Origin: Siniperca chuatsi
Lineage: Eukaryota > Chordata > Actinopteri > Centrarchiformes > Sinipercidae
Direction: 5' to 3'
Assembly: GCF_020085105.1 (NCBI RefSeq)
Contig: NC_058043.1
Location: forward strand, 8,074,667 to 8,138,666
Length of the DNA stretch: 64,000 nucleotides
The position numbers and the translations under genes were made by a program. Positions 1 through 28,155 of this stretch are shown in pieces. The notes under the pieces are model-generated. The model was not told where the DNA came from, ran no database searches, and saw only the letters and a list, made by a program, of their open reading frames with translations. How positions within the stretch are numbered: the first letter of the stretch is position 1; every line of letters begins with the position of its first letter.

Positions 1-154
1 TTTAGGTTAGAACAAATTCTGTATCTACCGTATTTTCAGCCATACAGCATATAATATCTCGGGCCATTCTTTATCAAAATGAGGTTTACAAGGTACATTG
101 AGTGAACGGTGAAACTAAAATACATTTACAGAAAGTCATAAATAATTTCTAAAC

Positions 155-440
155 CTGCACTAACTGCAACAATGTTCTGGCCACTTGGTGGCAGCGGATA
201 CAAGTTGTGAACACAACATTGGACATATCACCTTTTAAGTTGATATGTCAAACTTGTTAGCAAACAGTTGCTTATTTACACATCCAGCAGTTATGGAGCA
301 ACATTATAATTTGTTTGGAGTCATCTTTCTGGCCACCTGGAGGATGAAATTCCAATATCCACTATCTTTTAGCTCTGTTTTTGGTCTCTACCAACTCCTG
401 AGAAAAGTATCTGGCTCTTTAGCTGCTAAATGCATTTTTT
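155..440 (+). repeat. Interspersed repeat family R1, copy A
   Basis: It shares ordered blocks with two other places in the window: a block around ttctggccacctgg (327-340), a block around taccaactcctgag (389-402) and a following gctcTTtagctgctaaatg-like stretch. The other copies are at 7180-7640 (opposite strand) and 59520-59850 (same strand). The open frame at 245-583 lies across this repeat and is not a gene. Confidence 0.65.
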
Positions 441-3400
441 CACCAGCTAACTTTGTCTCTCCTGCTGATTATGCTGAAGATCAGCCAGAATCCCTTCAAG
501 TAATTAAAACAAAACAACTAGTGAAGCTACACAGAGTTGCCACTGCAAATGTTGTTTTTATCATCAGATTTTCATATAATTGATGGTTTTTATTTTTACT
601 TTTTGTATTTTAATATTTAAAAATAAGTACTGATAAATTAACAGATTTTTTAAAAAGATAAAAAGAATGAGCAATGTTAAAATTGTGTGAGAGAGGGAGT
701 GGGGGAGAGCGAAAAATCTGCATCTACCTATAGGAACCTTACAACTGCTTTACACTCATTTCTCTACCTGAGCTTTATAGACAGGATAAATTAGTCTTGA
801 GATCTCTTACTCTATGCTTTGAGTACTAAACAACCGGACATCCTTTATAGTCCTATAGTCCCCCTTGGCACTGCTGTGACCAAACCCATAGGCACATGGT
901 TACCACAGCCTTGACTTTATCTCATTGTATAGAAGAACTTTGAGTGCTTTCATCTTTATTTAATGCAACATTTTCTTGTATCTTAAACAAGCAATGAGGT
1001 TTGTGTTTGTTGTGATACCTGTTTCTATGCAACATCCTTTAGCATCTTTCTGGCATCCAGTATAACATCTGACACTTACTGTAGACATTTGAAAGTGTTG
1101 AAGTTCATCTAGTTAAACTAATATTAAAGGCAGTTTTAGAAGGCTCCTACTCATCCTTCTTTTGGCTCATTATGTTATTTTTATTGCTTCTTTAAATGTC
1201 ACATTAGGATTGAATAAAAAATTAACATGCAAATGTGAACAGCCAATAATGTTAAATGGTTAGGGTTTTTCATTTTTTCTTTCCTTACAAAGGAAGTTGT
1301 GTAACAGGTGAAAGTACTTGAAATTTGTTTGGTATGTGACTAAAGCAGTAGCCTGGCCAGACCTCTGAAACACAGCACACATCTCTGATTTGGTCAGAGA
1401 TTCAAATAGGTCTGCTCTTGTGCTCATTGGCAGCTTTTTCCCCCACATAAGCATGTTAACTGCTTCTGTAGCAACTGCTACCACAGCTTCCATGTCAACT
1501 AAAGAATGACATTGGAGGGACAAATACATCACTCACTACTGAATAGTTAAGGCAAAAAAAACAAAAAAAACATACACTTTTAAAGATACTATAATCACAA
1601 TGGGGTTCTAATGTAGCATAAAGCATCAACAAAGCATATTGTTGCTATGCTTACTTTCTGTCTAATGTAGACAAGGCTGCTACGTGCACTGATTTGACCT
1701 TATGTGATGTGTGTACGATTTTGAGAAACATGGATTTTCCATGGCCCAGGCATAAATACAATTATATTGAAAGGTGTGGTCTAATGGACTGCGTTCTTTA
1801 AAGACTCATGTAATCCATCCTCTGCGGATGCCACTAAAATAATAAGGTGTCTCATGTTTTATCCAGGCGTCCTTGCATCATAAAATGCAATGCTGCTATG
1901 GTCATATAGGGGCCCAGCAGAGTAGTATGTCAGTTTATTTTGTATCCCTATAGTTTACTATAAACAGTAGATTCACCATACTGTATTTACACATGATCAT
2001 GCTGTGTGCAGTTCACTTGTATTACATCATAACATAAATTCTGGGTCTTGAAGTTCATATTTTTTCAAAAGCTGTTACTTCCTACCACTTTTTGGATACA
2101 CCCAACATGCCAAATCCCCCTAGTGCAGCTTTGAGAGAGCTGAATATAATGGACTGCATGTGTTAAAATTGTCTGATATTATATTTCAAGATCTGTCGGC
2201 ATCTGATGTCACTGAAGCAAGCTGGTGACATATCAATAATAGCTTCCCAGTGCCACTCATTAGAGCATCCTCAAAGCACAAGCAAGCACTGATTGAAAAG
2301 AAGAAAGATAATGACAGTTAATAATAAGAAGGAAAGCTGATTAAGTCATGGCCAGGATCCTTCTCTCTGCCTTTCTCCTCTTTCTCTTCCCTTTTCTCTT
2401 GCTTCTGCTCTCTCATTGAATCATTCTGCCACCATGAAAATTACCGCCTTGTCCTTTTGACACCGCCATGATTAATTGCAGCAACATAAAGGTGTATATG
2501 GACCAATGCATGATTGTTGCATTTTCAAAAAGGTGTTTTGAGATGTTGGTGAGGTGGGGGCAGCTTGGCAGTGTGCAGCGTGCAGGTGCTTTCATCCCTG
2601 TCTATTCACAGAAAAAATGCAAAACCCTTCTCATGCCATCCCAGCTTAATTTTACCACTGCCATGGCATTGTGAGCTACTGCTTAGAATTACATCTCTCT
2701 TTTTTTCTGTGCTAATTCATTTCAGAATGAAGTAAGTGGTTTGTTTCTGGTTTCATTGTCTGCACATATTGGACTATGAAGTATTTGGGGATTTATAACA
2801 GAGGCGTGATTGATAATCACTTTATTCCGTGCAGTAACACTGTCTGTAAGAGAACAATACAACAGCAATGCCAAAAACACTCAAAAATCCCCTTTTACAT
2901 GAGAGCAAGCACTACTTTCCAAGTCCTACAGCAGCAAAATGTATTACCTAACAAGCCAATGCATTGATTAAAGACAATATAGCCATTTTGCACTTTCTGC
3001 TGCATGCTTGTTAGAATAAAGATGCATGTTTTATTAAAAAAAAGAGTAGTATAAGGAGTATTTCAAGCCATCTTAAAGGACAAGAACTGGTCTGTTGTGT
3101 GACAATATACTGTTAGAAAATTATTTTATTGTACGACATAAAAAATAACTTTCTTTTAATCAATACACAATGGATGCAAGATAATCCCATCAAAGGCCCA
3201 ACAAAAGTGCCGATGTCACTTGGGAAATGCAACTATTTATTGGAGACATGTATCAAAGTGAGAGACATACTCAGTGTTTTTTTGACAACTTTATAATCAC
3301 TAGTGGAAAATTAATCAGTGTTTGCTCTCCTATTTGAATGTACTGAAAGAAGTGATGCGTTTTCTGTTATCTCTGCCTGTCAAACATGGAAATGTGGGAA

Positions 3401-5559
3401 ATGAGATTTTACCAAATTAGTAGGTAGCTTAAAGGAATGCAGACCAAGTTTACAGTGATGACAGGTGTCTCCTTAATTGTGTTTTGATTTTAAGATGAAT
3501 TGTGGATTGATTCATATTAATATTTACAAAGATACAAGGTCCTGGTGGCTCATTTTGTTTGGGCACATGACATGTAGTCTAGCAAGGGACCTTTGTCACA
3601 TTGTCTCTCTCTTCCCTGGCTGCTGTAAGCTGTCCAGTGCATTCAAAACGTCAAACGTCAAATCTTGACCTTGCAGAACTGCATTCCACTCAGATTGTTT
3701 TAATCCCAAGTCACGATTTGTTAGGAATTAATCAAATGGTGTCTTACAAGTTGACATTTTTGAGCCTGATATATTCAACAATAAAGTAACTAATTTTTAT
3801 TGTCAGAGCTCCAGAGCCAACATATTCTGCTGATTGGCATTTTTTAACATGATTCACTTGTATCTTACAGTAGTTGCCTACATTGCTGGTGAATCAGTCC
3901 CAAACACTGCAAAAATATGCAATGTATCAAATCTCAAAATGACGATGACATGTGTTTAACACTGAAAAAAACGCCTTGACAAACAGGAAGAGTGGTCACA
4001 AATCATAATCAAAGCTGACTGGAAGACACTTAACAGGATATTCACTAAATTACACTACATTACAAACTGCAAGTAAAATGACTGAGTTCACTCAACTCCT
4101 CTAACAGCCTAATTTCTATACATGTCTATTTATATCTGTGTCTGCAGTATTTCCAAATCCATACGCTATATGTGATCTGCTTCCTAGTAATGAAAGGGGA
4201 AATAAAAAAGGAGCAGAACTTCAGGATAATGACACAGAAATAACACTCCACTCTCTCTCCGCAGCTACATATCTGCTATCCCATTCATTCATGTTTTTGA
4301 TGAAACATTAATTGATTCCTTTTCTTATACCTCAAGTAGACAGGTGGCAAAGAAAGATATTTAGTCATGGTGGGATCACTATGAATAGGTAAACTGATGC
4401 TTTATATTTTGCTGAAGGAAACACCTCAATAAAGGTATTATTTCTGAGTCATTCAGAGAATAGGCAACACACGGCTCCATGCACTGCATTTTCAGTCAGG
4501 TAGATGTTTAATCAATATTTATTTTATGCCCATAAATTAACTTGTCTGTTAATGTTTACAGAAACAAATCAGTTATCGGCTTATGGAATTAATTCCCTAT
4601 TATACCAATCCATAGCCAACACAGGTGTTATTGTGAACCCACACCATTTTGTCCAACAAAAAGCCACAGAACAGGTGCATGGATCGTTCTAATCCACGCT
4701 GCTCTCCCTCCACCTGCTGTGATAATTAATGAGGTGTTTCAATACACAGTGAAAAACCTTTGCAAGTTGTCGAGTAGCTGTAGGAGTTAGCAGCAGACGC
4801 AATGGGGTCATTGTGGGTCTGAGGTTGATGTTTCTACTTCCCTTTGCGCTATTGGATTTTAAGCTCTGGCTCTACAGAGTACATTAGGTAAACGCAGATA
4901 AAGGGTGATGGGTATTGAATGCTCCCACATGGTAAAATTTAACAGAGGAAAATGTGTTAATCTGTGGAATTTAATTTGTAAATTAGCTTTATATGCTATG
5001 CTGGGCTATAATCAATACACATGTAATGATTCATACATTTAGAGGACTGAATACTACCAAAGGTTCACAAGTAGATGCCATAGATGTAAAAATAAATGCC
5101 ATATATGAAGAACTGTTTGTTTTTATGGTTAGGACATAATGAACGAGCTCAAGTGTATTATCTTACCAATGGGCAGGTTTCCAGGGAAGTGGAAGTGTAT
5201 AAGAATATCTGACACAACCTACACCTTACCTGCCCCTTAGCTAATTTGAAATATTAGGCGGTGTGGAGTGTAATAGCTTACACTTGTGTGTGCAGTGAAC
5301 CTTAGCTACACTTACCCTTTGGAGGAGCATTTTATTTTAAAATTTTTTTAAAACAATATCTTGTATGTGTGTGCCCACTAATTAAAAACTAAGGTTGTAC
5401 TTGTAGGAGTAGTCATTAGTCATCTTTTAACAACACATTGCACTAATGTGATTTCAGAATTTCTCCAACAAGGGCCATTTATTATCAGACATGATAGACT
5501 GGATGGATAAAAGAAAACATCCACCTCAAATCTGATTTTAATGCAATATCTAATTAAAG

Positions 5560-5980
5560 TACCCCTCCACTCAAAAATGTGTTTTTCTTGTGTTTATGTC
5601 CCCTAAAATGTCAAACCTTGACTTTAATGACTTGTATTTGTGCAAAGTTTGTCACTAGAGAGTGTTTTCACATTCCTCTACTGAAGGGGGAGATGTCTGT
5701 ACACTTAAGTCAACCTAAAATCTGAGATTCAAACAGACAACGGGCAAGCTAGATTTGGGACGTCATAAATTTGAAAGCCAATCACAATGCCACCGGCAAA
5801 GAAACCTGAAACGTCCAGCCCAGAGCAGACTTGTCAGTATGGAGAGCGAGAGTTTGCACTAAGTTAGTGTAGTGAAAGTTTTGACAGCAAACATGATAGA
5901 CTGTGCAATTTTTGGATGTAAACCGGACCCTGGAGCCTCCTTCCACCATCTACTAATATTACGTAATAACAATTTGTAAC
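5560..5980 (+). mobile_element. Probable P-element/THAP-type transposon fragment
   Basis: An ATG at 5893 opens a short frame, about MIDCAIFGCKPDPGASFHHL. It has the spacing of the start of a THAP zinc finger: C-x4-C near the N-terminus, then an SFHxx segment. The frame then runs into stop codons, and the conserved Trp and second Cys/His pair are not seen. THAP fingers in fish repeats usually come from P-element-like transposases. The upstream 300 bp resembles non-coding transposon sequence. The class assignment is tentative. Confidence 0.4.
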
Positions 5981-7179
5981 ATCATAGCAGATATTATTAT
6001 ATGTTTCCCAACCACTAACACTGTGTCAGCCACTGCCAGTTAAAAGTTAACAAGCTAACAAACAACATAAACAAATAAAATATGCTAACTCCTTTTCAGA
6101 GTTTTTTTTTTTTTATGTGGGGTAACCATGTTAAACAAAATATTAATCATGGCAGAGTATTTGTCTTAAAGTTTAAAAGAAAAGCTTTTTTGAAACCTAC
6201 CTCTGTAGGGTAATTCCAGGCTCATAGGTAGGAGCAGCAGGTTGGTTAGGAGAACGAGAAGTTTAAAACAAAAATTCTGTATCCATGGTACTGACAACAA
6301 CCAGTACTGCTGAACGCCTTTGAGCAAGGCCACCTAGCCCCATGTGGATGTGCATCAGCCTGCTCTGATGGCAGGCATTAGAACATTTTTAGAGTTGGCT
6401 ATAAACACTATGATACAACCCAGCAGCACATCACAGCTTATAATATTATGATGTTGCAGACATAACCTCATCAACACGGGGTCCCACACAGACCCCATTT
6501 ATCAATGTTTTAAAATAAAGTTGCTAAAATAAAGGTTAAATTGAATGAAACTCATAATGCTTACAAACCATCAGCCAGGCTTTGTTTATTTAAAATAAAT
6601 AAATAAAAAATAAATAGATGATAAAACTCTTCATTTGTAAATACATTTTGAATGATATTTCACTGTGGAATTTAAACAAGTATTAGTGGAAGTATTAGTA
6701 TCAGTACTGAACACTAAAGTTTGTCATAGTTTTATTTACTGTTGATATGAATTGAACTGTGTTGAGGAAGAAATACGTATTGTCACTTTAAAGGTGAATC
6801 ATTTTTCATATAAAGGGCCACATTTTGTAAAGCTGTATTGTGGTCCAAGGATTGTAGATTTGATCCCTTTTGTGAATGTAAAAAATTGCTGTTTACCCAC
6901 TTCAGGCATCAGCACTACAGGTGGCACCATATCAAAGCTTCAACCATCTCCTCTCAAAAACCTCAAACAATGCAGTGAAATGCAGTGTTTAAAATATAGT
7001 AGTGACTCTTTGATCTTTGGCAAATTGAATTCAAATGACCAAAGGTCCCCAACAGAGCTGCGGATAAAATTTTCTTTTAACAAAAAAAGAAAGCAAATCT
7101 GTTTGCAAAATAGCAACACCACAGGTAGTGTCTATACAAACTTATTTCAATGCCAATATCTCAAGGTTATATGCTGAAA

Positions 7180-7640
7180 TGGGAACATAAATTCTCCGTC
7201 AGGAAATTCACTGAACACTGGGCAAAATGTGTAATGTGAAAGATGTTGCTCCTAGTGACAAAACTTAGAATTATCACCAAACTCAGCAGTTCCCCACAGC
7301 TTGTTTTAGTTTTACGGTCAACAACTTTACTGTTTTGGTTCGCTCTCATTGCTTCCATCAAGCCCATTTCCAGCAGCAGGGAGCTGTTTTCAGCTGAAAA
7401 AGTTATATTAAACCCACTATATGCTACCTACCCAGCACCAAAAGGGAGGCAGACAAAGTAAACAACTAGTTGGTGAACATAGTGGAGCATTTAGCTTCTG
7501 AAGAGCCACATATTTTCCTCAGGAGTTGGTAGATACTATAACAGAGCTAAAAGAAGAGTGAATATTGGACTTACATTTGCCAGGTGGCCAGAAACAGGAC
7601 TTCAAATGAATGCTAATGTGTCTCTGTGTCTGCTGGATGT
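7180..7640 (-). repeat. Interspersed repeat family R1, copy B (inverted)
   Basis: Read on the minus strand it gives the ttctggccacctgg block (7594-7580) and the taccaactcctgag block (about 7533-7519). It continues with ccactatgttcacca and a segment containing gtgataattct. The same order is found in copies A and C. It ends about 190 bp upstream of the first igsf21 exon in view. Confidence 0.7.
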
Positions 7641-7808
7641 GTAAATAAAATAGGCCAAATGTTTGAGGTGTTATTATAACAATGTTGTGCACTGTTGTTG
7701 TTTTTTTCTGCAAGAGTTCAGTAAAAAATATAAGTGTAATAAAATATGTCTTTCCATCTCTTGTTCACTCTTTTTTTCTCCTCTCTATCCACTTTTCAAT
7801 CTATTTGA

Positions 7809-24185
<16,377 letters not shown>

Positions 24186-24530
24186 AACCTCTCATCCAAG
24201 ACACTCACTCACACACATACACACACATACTTGCCCTTCTTACACAACATCTACACATGCACACATGCACACAGACACAAACTTTCCACAAATCCTGCGA
24301 GCCTTCTCCAGTCATCAACAGGCCCTCCACGCGTCAGTCGATCAGGAAACAGTGCCACCACCGGATGGCGCTCCACTGTTTTTGTAACAAAATAACCAAG
24401 ATAATGATATCAAAAGAACAACGTGATAAACATGACAATAACCACCTCCTATATAGCCCTGCCCAGTTACACCTTTTTTGTTTCTTGTCCCACGTCTGCC
24501 TGTTGATCAATAAAATCAGTTGATTTGAAA
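24186..24530 (+). other. igsf21: igsf21 3' UTR with poly(A) signal
   Basis: The stretch after the stop contains CA-rich sequence and an AATAAA at 24509-24514, the first good hexamer downstream. The transcript end is inferred to be about 20 nt beyond it. A second weaker ATTAAA lies near 24861. Confidence 0.6.
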
Positions 24531-27500
24531 AGTAAAAGAAAAAAGCATTTGAATTTTATTTTGATGAGTCAAAATGTCATTGGTGTTGACTGAAATGTGA
24601 AAAGTGGAACTGGCTTAGGCTGCGCCACCATATCAACCACACTCGTCTGTCCTGGGATGCACCTGATTAGCAACAAGCTGATAAACCACGGGGAACAAAC
24701 ACAGATGCTCCAGGAGAACATTCTTTTTTTATTAATATACAAGTATTCCTTTTTCCTGATGGCTTGGAATGTTCAAGAGGATTTAAATGCATTGAGAAAC
24801 TAGAAAAAAAATCTCCTTTTTGAGTGTATTTTGTGTACATCAGTGTAAATATTGAAAATAATTAAAGAGGTTATATGGGTTATGGTGAGGGATGGTTACT
24901 GAGATAGTTGGAGTTTACACTTCTCCACTTTTGTTTGTACTTCATTCGATACTTTTCAGAGATAATTCTTGGCTGAAAGGACAGAAACATTAACAGCCTT
25001 TCTGTTTCTCATTTGGGCTTTTTATATCTTTATGGCAGGTCTCCAAGGACAGAGTAAAAAAATTAACATATGTCTGCTGTTTTGGGGTTGTGGTGCATGT
25101 GACGTTTGAAGATTCTTTCTCCTTTTGGTGTGTTGCAATTGACAGCACTGCAACTCATTGTCACTGGCCTGTAATCAAGTTATTTACTTGTGACATACTA
25201 TCTTAAGTGACCTACATTGTGTACAATACGTAACTCTTACCCAGACATTTACAGTACTAGTAGGATCATTTTAGCCGCCATTCCAGGGAGGTGCTCACCT
25301 GAGGCAGCGTGTGTAAACAGGGTTGTTGCATTTGTTTCATTTCACCTGTATTAAAATGGAGAGATGATAAAACTAACAAGCCTTGACTTTACTTATAACA
25401 ATGTGTTCGACATGTTAGTAGATGTGCATCTTTCAGTCCTCTTTGATGCTGGGTACAGGTAGTATACATTATCTAATATTGCACACTCCTGCACTTCTAG
25501 ATTGTTGCAGGAATAATTTACATTTGATAATATGACAATTGACAATGACAATTTGATAATAATCTCACCACATAAGTGAAATTTGAAGGACAGTCTGCGT
25601 AGGCTGAGAGAAAGAGACTTTGTGCCTGATCAGTTACACGCAAGATCCACAAATGACTTTGTTTCAGATATTTCTCATTGTACTGACCCCAACATGACTT
25701 GAAGGAGATTCTGACATTGCTGTTAACCCTTTGCAGTTTGTACTCTCTCACACAGTGAAGGGTAACTTAATGCAGAGTAAGCCTACAATTTTTGGACTTC
25801 ACAAGCATTGCAATTTAAGCTATACTAAGGACAGAACATGTATAAAGGGATTAAGGTTTAAACCAGGTGGGAGGTAAGAGGAGACATTTATAAAGCTTAG
25901 TCAAATAGAAAGGATAGACCTATCCGTTTGGGATATCGGCTAACCTTGCCAAAGCACAGTCCATCCTGCATTCTGGAGATGAAAGCTGCATAGCACAAAC
26001 ATTAACAGATAGTCATATGTGCTTTGAATATTTTTTTTTTCCAGTAAGGGAAGCAAAGGGCATGAATCCTTGTCCACCCACTGTATAGCATTATAACTCA
26101 GCTATCGTTTTAATTTTGATTCAAGAGGCACTTCTGTGATTTTTTTGCTTTTTTCACTCACTTCACATTCAAGAGAGAAAAACAGGTCCATCGCCATTCT
26201 GAATGCATTAGAGAATGTGCAAATTGTCTTTATATAATCATCTAGAAGTAACTAATCATATCTTTGCGTGTGTGTACGTATGACCATATGTGTGTATCAC
26301 AAATATCCACAAGTTAATAGTATGTATGAACACTTAATATAACTTAAAATTCATAACATTAGTTCAAAGCTGTTCTGGACCACAAAGATCCAACAGGCAA
26401 TAAATATGACCCTTTTAAATATGTGGCTTTATTACATCATCTGTTACCCAGAAAGAAAGACTTTCCATTTTAGCCACGGATGTGAAGCATTTAATTGTTC
26501 CCTTCCATGGCAATTATAGGGACATCAATTTGAAAATAAGAGCAAGCTTCTGTGTGCACCTTTTATTTACACATGAAAATAATGTTGTGTTTGCTCAAGT
26601 CAATGCTGTTTAGGTTTATTTGTGAAAAGGTTGGATGACCCTTACGGATAAAGTTTGAGCCACCTCAGCTTCATCAGTGATTCTTTTATTTCCTTAACAA
26701 ATTGATGACTCAAGAAATGTGATGGTCACAAAATATTAAGCTTTTTTTGTGTGTTTAACTGACTACATCCCTCCTCTGCCTACTATGCTTCACTAATTTC
26801 CATAGTTATTACAGGAAAAAGCAAGAAAAACCTGTTAAAAATGTACTTTGTGCCTTGTGTTCTTGTTCAGTCGCAGGAAGAGGTGAAAGTGACTCCACAC
26901 AACAATGCACATGGCTGACAATCATGTATTTTTCTCAGCAGTGTTCTGAGTAGTTCACCTGAGCTGGGAGCAATGGTGAGGATAAGAAGCTGCCTCTTTG
27001 GCCAGTCTGTGAATTATTCAGTAGTCAACCATGCTTGCAGAATCCGGTTTCCTTTATGTCATCTGCAGGCTTGGCTATCGGATGACCAAACAGCGCTTGT
27101 GTCATCTAGGACATCTGACACACCCTCTGTATGCCTCTCCATGTGATGCACCTTTAAAATGCTCCACAGAGTGCTATTAAAATAAACACCGTTCTTTGTT
27201 GACCGCAGCGTGGCTCATGTGTGTTATCAGCAACACAAACGACAGCCTGACAGCGCGACTGAGTGACATGGCTGCAATGTGACAAAGATATATGTTTGCA
27301 TCTCATATGGAAATGAATGACACTGTCAGGTTTCTCTGTAGACACTCTTTCCATCTGGCATTCTTCAGATGGATATCTGTATTATTTACAGTTCTATGTG
27401 TTTATAATATCTGCCATTTTGTTGTTCGACAGCAATCTTAAGCTTATCTTTAGAGAGAGCAATTTAAGCATGTGGCACAGAAAAGAACCTTTGATCTGAC

Positions 27501-28155
27501 TGTGGCCTGGCTGTGCAAACAGATGTATCCTGGTTATTAAGTATTTGATAAATGTCACCTATCATCACTCCCCACCCCTTATTCAAACCATGTTTTCCTC
27601 CTGCAGCTCTAGCCGTGTGTTTGAGCAAGTTATGGAGCGGAATCTATCATAATGTTTTTACGGACATTTTCAGAAATTGGCATAATAAAGTATGACCTGA
27701 ACCACTCCTGTTCACGTAAACACAGAGCAAAAGATCAACAACAGCATAGCTCAAACAAAGTTTGGATTAGATTGTATTCAGAAAGTTATTGACCAGAGTT
27801 CTTAGATGACATTTGGTTATTTATGGGAAAAGCTTGGGTGAGTCAGCAAAGTGCATAACCAAATATTGATCAATGGGATATTTACATATTCTGTGTATGG
27901 TTACTCAATCTGCATCTGACTTGTCACAGGTGGTGCATGACCAGTGCCACGCCTCTACAGAGCCAGGGATGCAAATAGTACCTCTAGAGCTATCATTTTA
28001 CACTTGATCCTTTGGGCAAAGAGGCACAGCCATCAGATCACGGCAGATCTTTTACAATGAAAACCAGACAGCATGCTACCGTCAGCTGAGACGCATTGAC
28101 AATAACATTCAATAGGATCAGTCAACCAATCGTCGCCACCATCACTGCTGCAGCT
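24531..28155. other. Intergenic igsf21-klhdc7a
   Basis: About 3.6 kb lies between two genes on the same strand. The klhdc7a promoter and any 5' UTR exon must be here. A polypyrimidine-cag at about 27598-27606 could be a splice acceptor, but there is no support for an exon. No other gene is seen. Confidence 0.6.

Noticed and set aside
245..583. 112-codon open frame
   Set aside because: Lies mostly in interspersed repeat copy A and shows no domain.
6752..7177. 141-codon open frame in an igsf21 intron
   Set aside because: No splice sites, domain or homologue recognised; AT-rich, repeat-like DNA.
28096..28155. klhdc7a N-terminal extension starting at TTG
   Set aside because: There is no ATG in this stretch, and homology aligns the N-terminus to the ATG at 28156.
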